The notes beneath the pieces were generated by a model. That model ran no database searches. It was not told the DNA's origin and saw nothing but the letters and a program-made list of their open reading frames with translations. This document shows, in pieces, positions 45,938 through 55,037 of a DNA stretch of 64,000 nt. The stretch's first letter is position 1; every line of letters begins with the position of its first letter. Source of the DNA: Pengzhenrongella sp031582905 (GTDB taxonomy: Bacteria > Actinomycetota > Actinomycetes > Actinomycetales > Cellulomonadaceae); contig NZ_CP133990.1 of assembly GCF_031582905.1 (NCBI RefSeq), positions 124,001 through 188,000 of the forward strand, given 5' to 3'. The position numbers and the translations under genes were made by a program.

Positions 45938-47453
45938 CTACTTCACGTCGTCGTCGACCCAGTCGAAGGTCTTCGTGACGGCCTTCTTCCACAGGCGGTA
46001 CTGGCGGTCGCGCTCGCCGTCGTCCATCGCCGGCTCCCAGCGCTTGTCCTCCGCCCAGTTGTCGATGACGTCCTGCTCGCCGTTCCAGAAGCCGACCGCG
46101 ATGCCGGCCGCGTAGGCCGCACCGAGGGCGGTGGTCTCGGCGACCTGGGGCCGGATGACCGGGACGCCGAGGATGTCCGCCTGGAACTGCATGAGCGTCT
46201 CGTTGACCACCATGCCGCCGTCGACCTTGAGCTCGGTGAGGTCGACCCCGGAGTCGGCGTTCATCGCGTCCAGGACCTCGCGCGTCTGGAACGCGGTCGC
46301 CTCCAGGACGGCGCGGGCGATGTGCCCCTTGTTGACGTACCGCGTCAGCCCGACGAGCGCCCCACGGGCGTCCGACCGCCAGTACGGGGCGAACAGCCCG
46401 GAGAACGCGGGGACGAAGTAGGCGCCGCCGTTGTCGTCGACGGTCGCCGCGAGCTTCTCGATCTCGGGAGCCGAGCTGATCATCCCGAGGTTGTCCCGCA
46501 GCCACTGCACGAGCGACCCGGACACCGCGATCGATCCCTCGAGCGCGTACACGGTCGGCTGGTCGCCGATCTTGTAGCAGACCGTGGTGAGCAGCCCGTT
46601 CTTCGACGGGATGGGCTCGGTGCCGGTGTTGAGCAGCATGAAGTTGCCCGTGCCGTAGGTGTTCTTCGCGGTGCCCACCTCGAAGCACGCCTGGCCGAAC
46701 GTGGCGGCCTGCTGGTCGCCGAGGATCCCGGCGATCGGGACACCCGGGACCATCCCGCCCTCGCGTCCCTTGCCGTACACCTCGGACGACGACCGGATCT
46801 CGGGGAGCATCGACATCGGGATGCCCATCTCCGCCGCGATCTCCTCGTTCCAGCTGAGGGTGTCGAGGTTCATGAGCATGGTGCGCGAGGCGTTCGTCGG
46901 CTCCGTGACGTGCAGGCCGCCGTTGGTGCCGCCCGTCATGTTCCACAGCACCCAGGAGTCGGTGTTCCCGAACAGCAGGTCGCCCTGCTCGGCCTTCTCC
47001 CGTGCGCCGTCGACGTTGTCCAGGATCCACTTCACCTTGGGACCCGAGAAGTAGGTCGCCAGCGGCAGCCCGACGCGGTCCTTGTACCGGTCGGCCCCCG
47101 CCGAGCGCGGCGAGCTCGTCGCAGATCTTCTGGGTCCGGGTGTCCTGCCAGACGATCGCGTTGTAGACCGGCTTGCCGGTGGTCCGGTCCCACACCACCG
47201 CGGTCTCGCGCTGGTTGGTGATCCCGACGGCGACGATGTCGCGGTAGGTGAGGTTCGCGCGGGTCAGCGCGAGGCCCACGACCTCACGGGTGTTGCGCCA
47301 GATCTCTTCGGCGTCGTGCTCGACCCAGCCGGCCTTGGGGAAGATCTGCTCGTGCTCGAGCTGCCCGGTCTCGACGATGAGGCCGGAGTGGTCGAACACG
47401 ATGGCGCGCGTGCTGGTGGTGCCCTGGTCGATCGCGAGGACGTACTCAGCCAT
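45938..47453 (-). CDS. glpK: Glycerol kinase (frame broken at 47095-47099)
   Basis: FGGY-family kinase that converts glycerol to glycerol-3-phosphate. The N-terminal ATPase motif AIDQGTTSTRA, glycerol-binding ITNQRETAVVWDR and the catalytic Asp in GILGDQQAA are present. The C-terminal part has YFVPAFSGLFAPYW and LKVDGGMVVNETL. Between residues ~117 and 120 the frame shifts: the G run (minus strand) has two bases too few or one too many. Corrected length is about 505 residues, as in E. coli GlpK. It is the third gene of the glpD-glpF-glpK operon. Confidence 0.93.
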
Positions 47454-47551
47454 GATCTACGGCCTTTCTCTCGGGGGAGGCGCCGTCGGGGACGGCGGGG
47501 AGGGCGGGAACGGCGGGGAGGGTGCGGCGGGTGCGTGGAGGCACGGCCGCG

Positions 47552-48289
47552 TCAGGCGACGAAGCGGGCGAACAGGCCGGCGAGCATGCCGCCGGCGATC
47601 GGACCGGCGATCGGGACCCACGCGTAGGCCCAGTCGCTCGACCCCTTGCCCTTGATGGGCAGCACGGCGTGCGCGATGCGGGGCCCGAGGTCACGAGCCG
47701 GGTTGATGGCGTACCCGGTGGGACCACCGAGGCTCGCACCGATGCCGACCACGAGGAGCGCGACGGCCAGCGGGCCCAGCTGGTTGGGGGTGTTGCCGAA
47801 CTGGATGACGATGTACACCAGCACGAAGGTGCCGAGCAGCTCGGTCATGAAGTTCCAGACGTAGGACCGGATCTCCGGGCCGGTCGAGAACACGCCCAGC
47901 TTCACGGCCGGGTCGGCCGGCTCGTCGAAGTGGTTCTTGTAGGCGACGAACGCCAGGACGGCGCCGAGGAAGGCCCCGATGAGCTGGGCCGCGATGTAGA
48001 CGAGGGTCGAGGTCACGCTCACCTCGACCCCGGGGGCGTACTCCTCGGCGCCGTTGGCGAGCAGGCCGAGGGTCACGGCCGGGTTGATGTGCGCACCCGA
48101 GCGCCATGCGGCGAACACACCGGCGAACACCGCGAGGCCCCAGCCGAAGTTGATGAGGAGCCATCCGCCGCCGAACCCCTTCGTCCTCGGCAGGATGACG
48201 TTGGCGACCACGCCGGCACCGAGCAGGAGCAGCAGCCCCGTCCCGATGACCTCGGACAGGAAGACATCTCCCAGGGAGACAGAATCCAC
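47552..48289 (-). CDS. glpF: Glycerol uptake facilitator (aquaglyceroporin)
   Basis: A 245-residue MIP-family channel with six membrane helices and two half-helices. The NPA motifs are HINPAVTLG (after helix 2) and YAINPARDLG (after helix 5). The Asp following the second NPAR is the hallmark of glycerol-conducting members. It lies between glpD and glpK on the same strand with about 100 bp on each side. Confidence 0.95.
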   Translation of the reverse strand: MDSVSLGDVFLSEVIGTGLLLLLGAGVVANVILPRTKGFGGGWLLINFGWGLAVFAGVFAAWRSGAHINPAVTLGLLANGAEEYAPGVEVSVTSTLVYIAAQLIGAFLGAVLAFVAYKNHFDEPADPAVKLGVFSTGPEIRSYVWNFMTELLGTFVLVYIVIQFGNTPNQLGPLAVALLVVGIGASLGGPTGYAINPARDLGPRIAHAVLPIKGKGSSDWAYAWVPIAGPIAGGMLAGLFARFVA

Positions 48290-48402
48290 GTTGACCTCTC
48301 AGGTTGTGTTGACGGGACGTCCTTGTCACGTTCTGCACCGGGGAGCCATCCGCACGCCCCGGTGCGTCGCCGTCGGCGCAGCGGTGCGCCGGCGGAGCTC
48401 CT

Positions 48403-50153
48403 CTACGCGCCCGCCGCGAGCTGGCGCAGCGGGGTGATGTCCGGCGCGGCGTGCCGCGCACTCTGCGCGGCCTCGTCGTCCGGGGCCTGCTCGGCCTCGG
48501 CCTCGGCCTCGGCGCGCGCGGTGTAGGCGGCGACCTCCTCGGCGCGCGTGGACGCGTCCCAGCCGAGCAGCGGGGCCACGATGTCCGCGATCTCCTCGAT
48601 CGCGCCGACCCCGCGGTCCGCCTGCTCGTAGTTGAGCCGGGTCCGGTGCAGGAAGACGTCGTCCAGGTGCAGGGCGCCCTCGTGCGTCACCGCGTACGCG
48701 ATCTCGGCCCGTAGGTACGCGGGCGCGCCGGTCAGCCGCTCACCCAGGCTCGGATCGGCGTCCACGGAGGCGATGAGCTCGGGGAGCATCGAGCCGTAGC
48801 GGTGCAGGAGGTGGTCGAGCATCGTGCGGGACCAGCCGTACCGCCTCGCGATGGTCGGCGCCTGACGCTGGAGCACCTGCAGCCCCTCGGCCCCGGCGAG
48901 CGGGATGGTGTCCGTGATGGACGGCAGCCCGTGCGCGCGGCCGCCGATCGCGAAGTCGATGGCGTCCTTGGCCATCACGCGGTAGGTGGTCAGCTTCCCC
49001 CGGCGATGACGGTCAGCCCCGGGGTCGGGGAGGCGACGGTGTGCTCGCGCGACACCTTCGCCGACGACGTCCCCTCCTTGGTCCCCGGCTGCAGCAGCGG
49101 GCGCAGTCCGGCCCAGGTGCCGATGACGTCCTCGCGGCTGATCGGCCGCGACAGCACGGTGTTGGCGTGGTCGATGACGTAGTCGATGTCCGCGGCGTTG
49201 GCGACGGGGTGGACGAGGTCCTGGTGCCATGCGGTGTCGGTGGTGCCGATGACCCAGTAGCGGGACCACGGGATGATGAACAGGACGCTCTTCTCGGTCT
49301 GCAGGATCAGCCCGACGTCACCGGCGATGCGGTCGCGCGGGACGACGATGTGGATGCCCTTGGACGCCAGGACGCGCAGGCCGCCGTCGGTCCCGGCGAG
49401 CGACTCGGTCTCCTCGGTCCAGACCCCGGTCGCGTTGATCACGTGTCGGGCCCGGACGTCGAACGTCCGGCCGGTCTCGAGGTCTTCGACGGTCGCGCCC
49501 GTGACGGTGCCGCCCTCGGTCGTCGTCATCCCGACCACCTGCGTGCGCGACGCCGCGTGCGCGCCGTACGAGACCGCGGTGCGGATCAGGGTGGAGACGA
49601 GGCGGGCGTCGTCGACGCTCGCGTCCCAGTACCGGACCGCGCCGATGGCGGCGTCGTGGCGCAGGTCGGGGAAGAGCCGCTCCATGCCGCGACGCGTCAC
49701 GTGCTTGTGGATCGGCAGCGCCCGACGGCGCCCGTTGACGCTGGCCAGCGTGTCGTACAGCGCGACGCCGGCGCCGACGTACGCCCGCTCCCACACGCGG
49801 TGCTCGAGCGGGTAGAGGAAGGACACCGGGCGCACGAGGTGCGGCGCGAGCCGGGTGATCAGCAGGTCGCGCTCGGTGAGCGCCTCGCGCACCAGGTGGA
49901 AGTCGAGCATCTGCAGGTAGCGCAGGCCACCGTGGACCAGCTTGCTCGAGCGGCTCGAGGTGCCGCTCGCCCAGTCCTGCGCCTCCACGATCCCCACCTT
50001 GAGACCCCGCGTCACGCCGTCGAGGGCGATCCCGGCGCCGGTGACGCCGCCTCCGATCACCAGGACGTCGAGCTCGTGGCCCGAGGTGGTGCTGGCGTCG
50101 AGCTCGTCCAGAGCCGCGCTGCGTGCCTGCGCCGTCAGTGCCGCTGTCTTCAC
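48403..50153 (-). CDS. glpD: Aerobic glycerol-3-phosphate dehydrogenase (frame broken at 48997-49001)
   Basis: FAD-dependent membrane-associated enzyme that oxidises glycerol-3-phosphate to dihydroxyacetone phosphate and donates electrons to quinone. FAD motif VLVIGGGVTGAGIALDGVTRG lies at about residues 30-50. ASGTSSRSSKLVHGGLRYL, FIIPWSRYWVIGTTD and, after the break, GKLTTYRVMAKDAID follow. CCCCC on the plus strand should be CCCCCC; corrected length 583. GTG 50153 with AGGAGG five bases upstream is the preferred start. First gene of the operon, divergent from a SorC-type regulator. Confidence 0.94.
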
Positions 50154-50280
50154 CGTGTCCTCCTGTCGGTGCGAGCCGCTCGGCGCGCACGTCGCACGCC
50201 GACCGTCTCGTCCCCCGTGTGTCCGGAATGTCGCGCGTGCGACCCCTATGCTTCTCACCGGACGAACGGACGCGCAAGGA

Positions 50281-50300
50281 ACGTGCACGAACGTGCACGC
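50281..50300. promoter_or_regulatory. Direct repeat ACGTGCACGM x2, candidate regulator operator
   Basis: Two adjacent 10-bp copies, each containing the 8-bp palindrome CGTGCACG, lie 15 bp before the SorC-type gene and in the glpD-regulator divergent region. TATGCT at 50247-50252 may be a -10 box for the regulator gene. Helical-turn spacing suits binding by an oligomeric regulator. Confidence 0.55.
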
Positions 50301-50314
50301 CACGAAAGGCTGAC

Positions 50315-51379
50315 ATGCCCGAAGAGCGCGAGCAGGACGTCCTCCGCGCGGCGTCGATGTACTACCTCCAGGACATGAAGATGGAGGTGATCGCCCGGCA
50401 GCTGCACACCTCACGCTCGACGGTGTCGCGGCTGATCAAGCGCGCGCGGGACACCGGCCTCGTCGAGATCACGCTGCGGCCGGCGAGCACGCGGGCTCCC
50501 GGGCTCGGGCAGACCCTCGGCACCCGCTTCGGCGTCGCGGCCTACGTGGTGCCCGTGCCGGACTCTGCGGCGCAGATCGACCGGCTGGACCAGGTCGCGG
50601 TCACCTCGGCCAAGCTCCTCGCGTCCTGGTTCGACTCCGACATGGTCATGGGGATCGCCTGGGGGACGACGCTCGCGGCGGTCAGCCGGCACCTTCTGCA
50701 CAAGCCCACGCGGGGCAGCGCGGTCGTGCAGCTCAACGGTGCCGCCAACATGCGCACGAGCGGGATCGAGTACGCGAGCGACCTCATCTCGAGCTTCGGC
50801 TCGGCGTTCGACGCCGCGGTGCACCACTTCCCGGTGCCGGCCTTCTTCGACTTCCCGGACACGAAGGCGGCCATGTGGCGCGAGCGCTCGGTGCGCCGCG
50901 TCCTGGACGTGCAACGACGTGCAGACATCGCACTGTTCTCGGTCGGTGCCGTCGCCGGGGCGGTGCCGAGCCACGTGTACTCGGCGGGGTACCTCGACGA
51001 CGCCGACATCCAGACGCTGCACGGCGAGGGCGTGGTCGGGGACGTGTGCACGGTCTTCCTGCGCGCGGACGGCAGCTACGCGGACGTCGCGCTGAACGCG
51101 CGCGCGACCGGTCCGACGCCCGCCGAGCTGCACCGCGTGCCGCGCCGGGTGTGCGTCGTGGCCGGTGACAACAAGGTCGTCCCGTTGCTCGCCGCGCTGC
51201 GCTCGGGTGTGGTGACCGACCTGGTGATCGACGAGCTGACCGCGCAGCGGCTGCTCGACGTCGCGGCGAGCGGGCACGGCGGGGCTGGGCACGGTGCAGC
51301 CGGGCACGGCGGGGCTGGGCACGGTGCGGCCGGGCACGCGGCCGGGCACGGTGGGGCCGGACGCGCGCCGCTACGGTGA
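50315..51379 (+). CDS. SorC/DeoR-type sugar-binding regulator with His/Gly-rich tail
   Basis: A 354-residue regulator. An N-terminal HTH (residues 5-50, MKMEVIARQLHTSRSTVSRLIKRARD) is followed by a SorC sugar-phosphate-binding domain (VMGIAWGTTL, NGAANM, FSVGAVAGAVPS, VVAGDNKVVPLLAAL). The divergent glp operon suggests glycerol or glycerol-3-phosphate control. The last 35 residues are repeats of GHGGAGHGAA, encoded by a near-identical 30-bp tandem duplication, giving seven evenly spaced His residues. This tail is not part of the SorC fold. Confidence 0.87.
   Translation: MPEEREQDVLRAASMYYLQDMKMEVIARQLHTSRSTVSRLIKRARDTGLVEITLRPASTRAPGLGQTLGTRFGVAAYVVPVPDSAAQIDRLDQVAVTSAKLLASWFDSDMVMGIAWGTTLAAVSRHLLHKPTRGSAVVQLNGAANMRTSGIEYASDLISSFGSAFDAAVHHFPVPAFFDFPDTKAAMWRERSVRRVLDVQRRADIALFSVGAVAGAVPSHVYSAGYLDDADIQTLHGEGVVGDVCTVFLRADGSYADVALNARATGPTPAELHRVPRRVCVVAGDNKVVPLLAALRSGVVTDLVIDELTAQRLLDVAASGHGGAGHGAAGHGGAGHGAAGHAAGHGGAGRAPLR
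51271..51330. repeat. 30-bp tandem duplication encoding a His/Gly-rich tail
   Basis: Bases 51271-51300 and 51301-51330 are identical at 29 of 30 positions, and a decayed third unit continues to about 51360. Since 30 is a multiple of three, copy changes keep the reading frame and only lengthen or shorten the tail. Confidence 0.9.
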
Positions 51380-51383
51380 GGGC

Positions 51384-51947
51384 GTGACCCGGACGCCCCT
51401 GACCGTGCGCCCCGCCGTGCCCGCCGACGTCCGCGCGATCCGGGACCTGGTGGCGCCGTACGCGACCGAGCGGATCCTGCTGGCCAAGGAGATGGTCGGG
51501 TACTACGAGTCGGTGCAGGAGTTCCTGGTCGCCGAGGCGCCGCCGACCAGCGAGGAGCGCGAGGGCGGGGCGACGCCCGCGGCGGGGGACGGCGGGCGCG
51601 AGCTCGCGGGCTGCGGTGCGCTGCACGTCATGTGGGACGACCTCGCCGAGATCCGCACGCTCGCCGTGTCACCGCGGTGGCGGCGTCGCGGGGTGGGCCA
51701 CGCCCTGCTCGAGGCGCTCGTCGAGCGCGCCCGGACCCTGGGCCTGCGTCGGCTGTTCTGTTTGACCTTCGAGGTCGACTTCTTCGCCGCGCACGGCTTC
51801 CGGCCGATCGACGGCACACCGGTCCCATCCGACGTGTACGCCGAGCTGCTGCGCTCGCACGACGACGGCGTCGCGGAGTTCCTCGACCTCGCCCGGGTCA
51901 AGCCCAACACCCTCGGCAACACCCGGATGCTCATCGAGCTGGACTGA
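51384..51947 (+). CDS. argA: Amino-acid N-acetyltransferase (N-acetylglutamate synthase, GNAT type)
   Basis: A 187-residue GNAT enzyme closely resembling the single-domain N-acetylglutamate synthase of mycobacteria, which starts arginine biosynthesis. Recognisable segments are LVAPYATERILLAKEMV, YYESVQEFLVAE, GCGALHVMWDDLAEIRTLAV, the acetyl-CoA loop RRRGVGHALLEAL, and VAEFLDLARVKPNTLGNTRML at the C-terminus. A Glu/Gly-rich insertion (residues 62-82) is extra. GTG 51384 lies 4 bp after the regulator stop. Confidence 0.9.
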   Translation: MTRTPLTVRPAVPADVRAIRDLVAPYATERILLAKEMVGYYESVQEFLVAEAPPTSEEREGGATPAAGDGGRELAGCGALHVMWDDLAEIRTLAVSPRWRRRGVGHALLEALVERARTLGLRRLFCLTFEVDFFAAHGFRPIDGTPVPSDVYAELLRSHDDGVAEFLDLARVKPNTLGNTRMLIELD

Positions 51948-52064
51948 CGCCGGGCGGCCGCCGACGACGGCCGCACCGGCGCCGGTGCTCGCCCGGCGTC
52001 CCGGCATGCTTGCGCGGCGTCGCGGCATCCCGGCGTCCCGGCGTCGCGGCGCGTGGGTGCGGCC

Positions 52065-52979
52065 TCAGGCCGGCAGCTGCAGGGACACGTCGTCGTCCGG
52101 CCCGACTCGCTGCACGAGACCGTCCGCGACGAGCCCGTCGACGCACCGCCGCAGCTGGGCGGCGTCGTCCCCGTCGGTCGTGAACGTCGCCAGCGGCACC
52201 GGTCCGGCGGCCGCGCGCAGCAGACCCATGACGCGCCCGCGGACCTGCCGGTCGGTGCCGGCCCAGCCCTGGGCGCGGCGCCGGTCGGCGTGCACGTCCC
52301 CGGGGTACCCGGCGGCCCGCCACGCGCAGAGGTCGGCGACCGGGCACCGGGCGCACCGCGGCGACCGTGCCGTGCACACCACGGCACCGAGCTCCATGGA
52401 CGCCGCCGCCCAGGCGGCGGCCTGCGGAGCGCTCGCCGGGACGAGGGCGGCCGCGCGCCGTACCTCGGCCGCGGTCTGCGTCGGGGCGGGCAGCGCGTGC
52501 CCACCGATCACCCGGGCGACGACCCGCCGTACGTTCGTGTCGAGCACCACCGACCGTCCCCCGTACGCGAACGCGACGACGGCCGCCGCGGTGTAGGCGC
52601 CGATCCCGGGCAGCGCCCGCAGGGCGTCCTCGTCGTCCGGCACGACGCCGGCGTGCCGCTCGGCCACCGCGCGGGCGCACTCCTGGAGCCGCAGCGCGCG
52701 CCGCGGATACCCGAGCCGACCCCAGGCCCGCAGGACGTCCGCGGTGCTCGCGTCGGCCAGGGCGCGCGGCGTCGGCCACCGCTGCATCCACGACGTCCAG
52801 ACCGGCGCGACCCGCACGACCGGCGTCTGCTGCAGCATCACCTCGCTGACCAGGACGCCCCAGGCGGTCCGGTCCGGCGCGCGCCACGGGAGGTCACGGC
52901 GGTTCTCGCCGAACCAGGCGACCGTCCGCTCGACCAGAGCCGCCGCGGGCGGGAGCGGGGTCGGGGAGGGCGGACGCAC
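52065..52979 (-). CDS. mutY: A/G-specific adenine glycosylase
   Basis: Removes adenine mispaired with 8-oxoguanine or guanine. Catalytic Glu is in VSEVMLQQTPV, the HhH motif is LPGIGAYTAAAVVAF and the Asp is in VLDTNVRRVV. The [4Fe-4S] ligands have C-x6-C-x2-C-x5-C spacing (CTARSPRC, ARC, PVADLC). 304 residues; the C-terminal NUDIX-like 8-oxoG recognition domain is truncated to a short region, as in mycobacterial MutY. The GTG at 52979 gives VRPPSPTPLPP at the start; an upstream extension in the same frame is long and compositionally unlike a protein. It is divergent from the membrane protein at 53164. Confidence 0.92.
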   Translation of the reverse strand: MRPPSPTPLPPAAALVERTVAWFGENRRDLPWRAPDRTAWGVLVSEVMLQQTPVVRVAPVWTSWMQRWPTPRALADASTADVLRAWGRLGYPRRALRLQECARAVAERHAGVVPDDEDALRALPGIGAYTAAAVVAFAYGGRSVVLDTNVRRVVARVIGGHALPAPTQTAAEVRRAAALVPASAPQAAAWAAASMELGAVVCTARSPRCARCPVADLCAWRAAGYPGDVHADRRRAQGWAGTDRQVRGRVMGLLRAAAGPVPLATFTTDGDDAAQLRRCVDGLVADGLVQRVGPDDDVSLQLPA

Positions 52980-53163
52980 GCGCCCATGGTGCCCGACGCC
53001 GGCGACCGGACCGAGCCGTCGCCGTCGCCGCTGCCGTCGCCGTCGCCGTCGACGTGGCCTCGACGGCGACCGGCGTGCCGTCCGGGTCACCGTGCCGGCC
53101 ACCCGTACGGTGAGCGGGTCGAGCCGGCCGACGACGGCGAGGCCGGACAGCAGAGGAGTGGTG

Positions 53164-53847
53164 ATGAGCACGGTCCTGCATCCCGTCGGCCCGCAGCGCG
53201 CCCGCGTGTACTGGATCCGGCGGTTGCTGGTCGTGCTGCTCGTGGTCGCGCTCGTGGTCGGCTCCGCGAGCCTGGTCTCCTGGCTGCGTGGCGACCGCGG
53301 CGGCGACGCCGGGGCCGCGGCGGCCACCGAGCAGCAGGCCGACGTCGACGCGACCTCGGGTGACGACGGCGAGGCGGGGGCGGCCGACGACGCCGGTGCT
53401 GTTGACGACGCCGCCGACGGCGAGGACGGCGGCGAGGACGACGCCCCGGCGACCCCGGTCGACTGCACCCCGGCCGCCCTCCAGCTGACGCTCACCGCGG
53501 CGGACGTCGAGGTCGCGCCCACCGCGAACCCGGTGCTGACCGCGACGGTCACGAACGTCGGTGACCTGCCGTGCACGGTCGACGCCGGCGACGCCGCACG
53601 CGAGGTCGTCGTGACCTCCGGCGAGGACCGGGTCTGGTCGACCAAGGACTGCGCGCCCGACGACCGCGCCTCCCGCCAGCTCCTGCTCGCCGCCGGGGCG
53701 GCCGACTCGGTGCCGATCGAGTGGGCGCGGGTCCGCTCCGCCGAGGGGTGCCCGGCCGACCTGCCCGCACCGCGCGCCGGCACCTACCAGGCGGTGGCGA
53801 CCCTCGGCGCGGCGACGTCGCAGACGGTCGTGTTCATCCTGGAGTGA
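53164..53847 (+). CDS. Membrane-anchored extracytoplasmic protein of unknown function
   Basis: A 227-residue protein. An N-terminal membrane helix (about residues 20-42) is followed by an acidic Asp/Ala/Glu/Gly-rich linker (50-98) and a C-terminal domain of beta character. That domain has four cysteines (VDCTP, LPCTV, KDCAP, EGCPA) that could form two disulfides outside the cell. ATG 53164 has GAGGAG five bases upstream. A membrane-protein gene also separates disA from mutY in mycobacteria, so the position is conserved. No function can be assigned. Confidence 0.8.
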   Translation: MSTVLHPVGPQRARVYWIRRLLVVLLVVALVVGSASLVSWLRGDRGGDAGAAAATEQQADVDATSGDDGEAGAADDAGAVDDAADGEDGGEDDAPATPVDCTPAALQLTLTAADVEVAPTANPVLTATVTNVGDLPCTVDAGDAAREVVVTSGEDRVWSTKDCAPDDRASRQLLLAAGAADSVPIEWARVRSAEGCPADLPAPRAGTYQAVATLGAATSQTVVFILE

Positions 53848-53869
53848 CGCGGCGGACGGGCCTCGCGCG

Positions 53870-54954
53870 TCAGACGTAGCGCTCGAGGATGCTCGACTCC
53901 GCCAGGCGGGACAGCCCTTCGCGGACCGCGCGGGCGCGCTGCTCCCCGACGCCGTCGACGGCCATGAGCTCGTCGATCCCCGCGGCGAGCAGCTTCTGCA
54001 GGCCGCCGAAGTGCCCGACCAGCCGGTCGACGATGGTGTTCGGCAGCCGCGGGACCTTCGACAGCAGGCGGTACCCGCGCGGCCCGACGGCGGCGTCGAG
54101 CGCGTCGCCACCGCCCGGCAGGCCGAGGATCCGCGCGATGTGCGCGAGGTCGAGGAGCTCGGTCGAGTTGAGCGCCGCCAGGGCGGCCTGCACGGCGGCC
54201 GGCTCGCGGTCCTTGCGGGACGTCTCGACGTAGTCGCGGATGACCAGCTCGTGGTCCGCGCCGATGCCGCCGATGAGCTCGTCGAGCTGCAGCGCGAGCA
54301 GACGCCCGTCCGTCCCGAGCTCGACGACGTAGCCGGCGATCTCCTCGGAGATCCGGCGCACCATCTCCAGCCGCTGCACCACGGCCGACACGTCGCGGAC
54401 GGTGACGAGGTCCTCGATCTCGAGCGCGGACAGCGTGCCGCTGACCTCGTCCAGGCGCGACTTGTACCGCTCGAGCGTGGCGAGCGCCTGGTTCGCACGG
54501 GACAGGATGGTGTCGGAGTCCTCGAGGACGTACCGCAGCCCGCCGACGTACAGCGCGACGATCCGCATGGACTGGCTGACCGAGATCACGGGGTAGCCGG
54601 TCTGCTTGGCGACGCGCTCGGCGGTGCGGTGCCGCGTCCCGGACTCGGTGGTCTCGATGGACGGGTCCGGCAGCAGCTGCACGGCGGCGCGCAGGATGCG
54701 GGTCGCGTCCTTGTCGACGACGACGGCGCCGTCCATCTTCGCGAGCTCACGCAGGCGGGTGGCCGAGAACTCGACGTCGAGCACGAAGCCGCCGGTCGAG
54801 ATCGACTCCACGGTCCGGTCGAAGCCGAGCACGATCAGGGCCCCAGTGCGGCCGCGCAGGATGCGCTCCAGGCCGTCGCGGAGCTCCCCGCCCGGGGCGA
54901 CGGCGGCGAGCGTCGTCCGCAGCAGGTCGTCGGGCGTGAGGGAGGGGTGGCCAC
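53870..54954 (-). CDS. disA: DNA-integrity scanning diadenylate cyclase DisA (frame broken at 54944-54947)
   Basis: Octameric enzyme that makes c-di-AMP from ATP and scans DNA for branched structures. The N-terminal DAC domain has the active-site motifs DGAVVVD and GTRHRTAERV. A helical spine follows, and the C-terminal helix-hairpin-helix domain is GIDELMAVDGVGEQRARAV. The true N-terminus (VATPSLTPDDLLR, GTG 54954) is out of frame because GGGG on the plus strand should be GGGGG. Corrected length is 361, normal for DisA. It is just downstream of radA on the same strand, the usual actinobacterial pairing. Confidence 0.93.
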
Positions 54955-55037
54955 GTGCGGATCCTACGCGGGCGGTCCCGGCCCGGGGCGGAGGACGGCG
55001 GCGCCACGCCCGGGCCGCGCCGGGTCGGCGCCCGGCG

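Noticed and set aside
50230..50243. GTCGC-N4-GCGAC inverted repeat as glp operator
   Set aside because: Short arms in a very GC-rich region; expected by chance, and the adjacent direct repeat is a better candidate.
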